DNA of 7,971 nucleotides from an uncultured Oscillospiraceae bacterium (GTDB lineage: Bacteria > Bacillota > Clostridia > Oscillospirales > Acutalibacteraceae): positions 1 to 7,971 of the forward strand of contig URQJ01000084.1 of NCBI GenBank assembly GCA_900549945.1, written 5' to 3'. Both the position numbers and the translations under genes were made by a program. Within the stretch, counting starts at the first letter, position 1; each line of letters starts with the position of its first letter. The notes under the pieces were generated by a model. It did not search any database, was not told the origin of the DNA, and was given only the letters and a program-made list of their open reading frames with translations. Shown here one piece after another: positions 7,501 through 7,971 of the stretch.

Positions 7501-7629
7501 CTTCACGGCAAAGATGTCGTCGCCTAGTCCGCGCACCTCGATGCCGTTGAACTGCAGGTCCTTGGCCATCGAGTAAATGTCCGTCCATGTATAGTCCGGG
7601 CACGCCAGAGTTGAAAAGCTGATTTTCAT
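4549..7629 (-). CDS. Three-module fusion: sugar-phosphate isomerase/epimerase + acyl-CoA synthetase + LeuA C-terminal regulatory domain, 1026 aa
   Basis: One uninterrupted frame. Residues 1-270 form a xylose-isomerase-like TIM barrel (AP-endonuclease 2 family) with its four likely metal ligands: E143 (VETNG), D171 (WDMHHPYR), H197 (HVHVKD) and E240 (SLEWVKRW). Residues about 285-838 are a complete acyl-CoA synthetase that should adenylate a carboxylic acid and pass it to CoA: P-loop YTSGTTGFPKG (485-495), YGQTE (626-630), GWLHTGD (705-711), GRIKDMIIRGGENIYP (725-740), and catalytic K817 in AAGKILK. Residues about 850-1026 match the end of 2-isopropylmalate synthase: a linker part (GFVLPVEMRP, 864-873; NPEELYALFE, 891-900) and the leucine-binding domain (GNGPVDAFFKAL, 948-959; SEHAISKGADSKAVSYIHLE, 973-992; YGVGVDNNISLASIKG, 999-1014). 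The LeuA catalytic barrel is absent. Start 7627-7629 is chosen because MKISFSTLACPDYTW opens the barrel; AAGGA lies 14 bases upstream, a weak site. An in-frame ATG at 7680 adds 17 basic residues and has no ribosome site. Substrates unknown. Confidence 0.88.
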   Translation of the reverse strand: MKISFSTLACPDYTWTDIYSMAKDLQFNGIEVRGLGDDIFAVKARPFTDSQLPLTVKKLKELGLEIPCLASGCGLKLKENHNQNIVEITQYIVLAQKLGTPYIRVLGDLHPEAEGEVDDNYVADVLHVLGVIAEGFGVTLLVETNGVYADTKRLRKLLDTVNCKGVAALWDMHHPYRYMGEAPEETVQNLGGYIRHVHVKDSAVVNGALEYRMLGDGDLPLHQMFDALLGIGYEGYVSLEWVKRWSQELSDAGVVFPRFADYMRDYRDERLSEAPLQKNNAGTGEYIWPKETLIDLTFPDVLDKMVEKFPNQPCFRYTELDYTRTYKEFRDDVDTFARALIAMGVKKGDHVAIWATNVPQWYITFWATTKIGAVLVTVNTAYKIHEAEYLLRQSDTHTLVMIDGYKDSDYIGIIKELCPELETAAPGALKSKRLPVLRNIITTQSTQKGCYAWEEALALADSVPMSEVEARRSRVKKDDVCNMQYTSGTTGFPKGVMLTHYNVVNNGKAIGDCMDLSTADRLMIQVPMFHCFGMVLAMTAAMTHGTMMSPITAFSPRKGLACINQEKITAFHGVPTMFIAMLEHPDFDKTDFSHMRTGIMAGSPCPVKVMQDVVDKMHMSEICITYGQTEASPGCTMSKTTDSIDTRVATVGGAMFGVECKIVDPETNEDLPDNVDGEFVARGYNIMKGYYKMPEATAAAIDSEGWLHTGDLARRLPDGNYQITGRIKDMIIRGGENIYPKEIEDFLYTNPKVKDVQVIGVPDEQYGEEIMACVVLKEGETSSEEELKDFVRTHMAKHKVPRYIDFVDGFPMNAAGKILKYKMREDAVKKLQLRQKTAFDASTAGAPADFGVNAAVSTIRDKFGFVLPVEMRPDFREEVKRASEALGRSMNPEELYALFESEYIKLHTPYDLKKYRLFEENDLGGEVAVDFEGTVAVNGEAKKISGRGNGPVDAFFKALESIGVTEYKFVSYSEHAISKGADSKAVSYIHLERAGAALYGVGVDNNISLASIKGIVAAINRFERSR

Positions 7630-7687
7630 GGTGGTTTTGTCATTCCTTTGCTGAAAAATTCTAAGGCGGCGGGCGCGCATCTTGCAG

Positions 7688-7707
7688 GACGGCGCGCCTC
7701 AGCCGTC
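7688..7707 (-). other. Small hairpin in the 5' leader of the fusion gene
   Basis: GACGGC (7688-7693) and GCCGTC (7702-7707) form a 6-bp stem with an 8-base loop, just downstream of the predicted transcription start (near 7711) of the 7718-7747 promoter. The leader to the ATG at 7629 is about 80 nt and has a weak ribosome site. A role as mRNA stabiliser or operator is possible but unproven. Confidence 0.4.
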
Positions 7708-7717
7708 ATTACCAGCC

Positions 7718-7747
7718 ATTATACTACAAATACAGCCGGGATTTCAA
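7718..7747 (-). promoter_or_regulatory. SigA-type promoter of the fusion gene
   Basis: On the minus strand there is TTGAAA (7742-7747), an 18-base spacer, then a perfect TATAAT (7718-7723). Predicted start is near 7711. It is the only good promoter between the upstream partial gene and the fusion gene, and probably also serves the oxidoreductase. Confidence 0.75.
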
Positions 7748-7759
7748 GCCCCCGCCCGT

Positions 7760-7812
7760 AAAAAACGCGCAGTCGCCGCCCGGCTGGCTCGGGTATTTTT
7801 CAGAAACGCGCT
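7760..7812 (-). terminator. Possible terminator of the upstream partial gene
   Basis: Directly after the stop codon at 7811-7813, a short outer stem of about 6 bp including one G-U pair (7807-7812 with 7764-7769) encloses an inner CCCG/CGGG hairpin (7779-7782/7790-7793). It leads into a run of six T's on the minus strand (7760-7765). The position and T-run fit a terminator, but the stem is weak and the T-run overlaps it. Confidence 0.35.
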
Positions 7813-7971
7813 ATTTCCGCCGCGGCCGGCGGTTTTTGGCCGCCGCTTTCCTGCACGCCCTGTAAATTTCGGGGTCGGCGGGCCTTGGCTTTGCCCCGCC
7901 GAACGCCGTCTGAAGCGCGTCCGCCGCAAGCGTCTCCGCCTGCGCGGCGGTGATCTGCGGTACAGCCGCAT
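7811..7971 (-). CDS. C-terminal end of an unrecognised protein (5' end outside the window)
   Basis: The last 52 codons of a gene that enters from the right edge and ends at TAG (7811-7813). The visible part begins AAVPQITAAQAETLAADAL, continues with an Ala-rich, probably helical stretch, and ends in a very basic tail (RACRKAAAKNRRPRRK). The frame was chosen over the other two on this strand because it has the same G/C-ending codon preference as the neighbouring genes and stops just before a T-run and the promoter of the next gene. The competing frame from an ATG at 7971 gives an Arg/Pro-rich product that reads through both, and is unlikely. The tail could bind nucleic acid or be solvent-exposed. 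No family was recognised. Confidence 0.5.
   Translation of the reverse strand, partial: AAVPQITAAQAETLAADALQTAFGGAKPRPADPEIYRACRKAAAKNRRPRRK

Noticed and set aside
7630..7680. Upstream in-frame start for the fusion gene
   Set aside because: It would add 17 basic residues before the natural start of the barrel and has no ribosome site. It remains possible, because the site before 7629 is also weak.
7744..7971. A 75-codon minus-strand frame starting at an ATG at 7971
   Set aside because: Its Arg/Pro-rich product crosses the likely terminator and the -35 of the next promoter. A different frame on the same strand has the codon preference of the neighbours and stops at 7811.
1..7971. tRNA, rRNA, CRISPR array, insertion sequence or phage elements
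   Set aside because: No cloverleaf, regularly spaced repeat, transposase motif or terminal inverted repeat was seen on either strand.

Overview
The window is GC-rich (very high GC at third codon positions) and every gene reads on the minus strand. Promoters are SigA-like (TTGACA/TATAAT), ribosome sites are strong GGAGG types, and the proteins resemble those of anaerobic gut Firmicutes. The best guess is a high-GC member of the Clostridia, Oscillospirales/Ruminococcaceae-like. This is a judgement from protein style and was not tested by search.

Layout in transcription order (right to left): (1) 7811-7971, the last 52 codons of an unrecognised gene with a basic C-terminus. (2) A promoter at 7718-7747 drives a 1026-residue protein (4549-7629) joining three modules that normally belong to separate enzymes: a sugar-phosphate isomerase/epimerase TIM barrel, a complete acyl-CoA synthetase (AMP-binding enzyme), and the C-terminal regulatory half of 2-isopropylmalate synthase (LeuA) without its catalytic barrel. 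(3) 75 bases further on is a Gfo/Idh/MocA-family NAD(P)-dependent oxidoreductase (3178-4473), ended by a clear intrinsic terminator. (4) A new promoter (3035-3062) with a leader of about 225 nt, rich in hairpins, precedes an ABC exporter pair: ATPase (2096-2803) and a polytopic permease (532-2103), overlapping by 8 bases and ended by an intrinsic terminator. (5) A near-consensus promoter (452-480) and a 5' UTR made of heptamer repeats precede a GPP34-family protein (1-393) that runs off the window.

How the genes may work together: the fusion protein and the oxidoreductase probably form one transcription unit. Isomerase/epimerase and Gfo/Idh/MocA partners are common in sugar, inositol or amino-sugar catabolism. 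The attached acyl-CoA synthetase and leucine-sensor-like domain are not explained by such a pathway and are the most interesting part of the window. The ABC pair is a self-contained exporter-type unit of unknown substrate. The GPP34-like gene has its own promoter.

No tRNA, rRNA, CRISPR, insertion sequence or phage gene was seen. The plus strand has long open frames, but they are antisense shadows of the GC-rich minus-strand genes.
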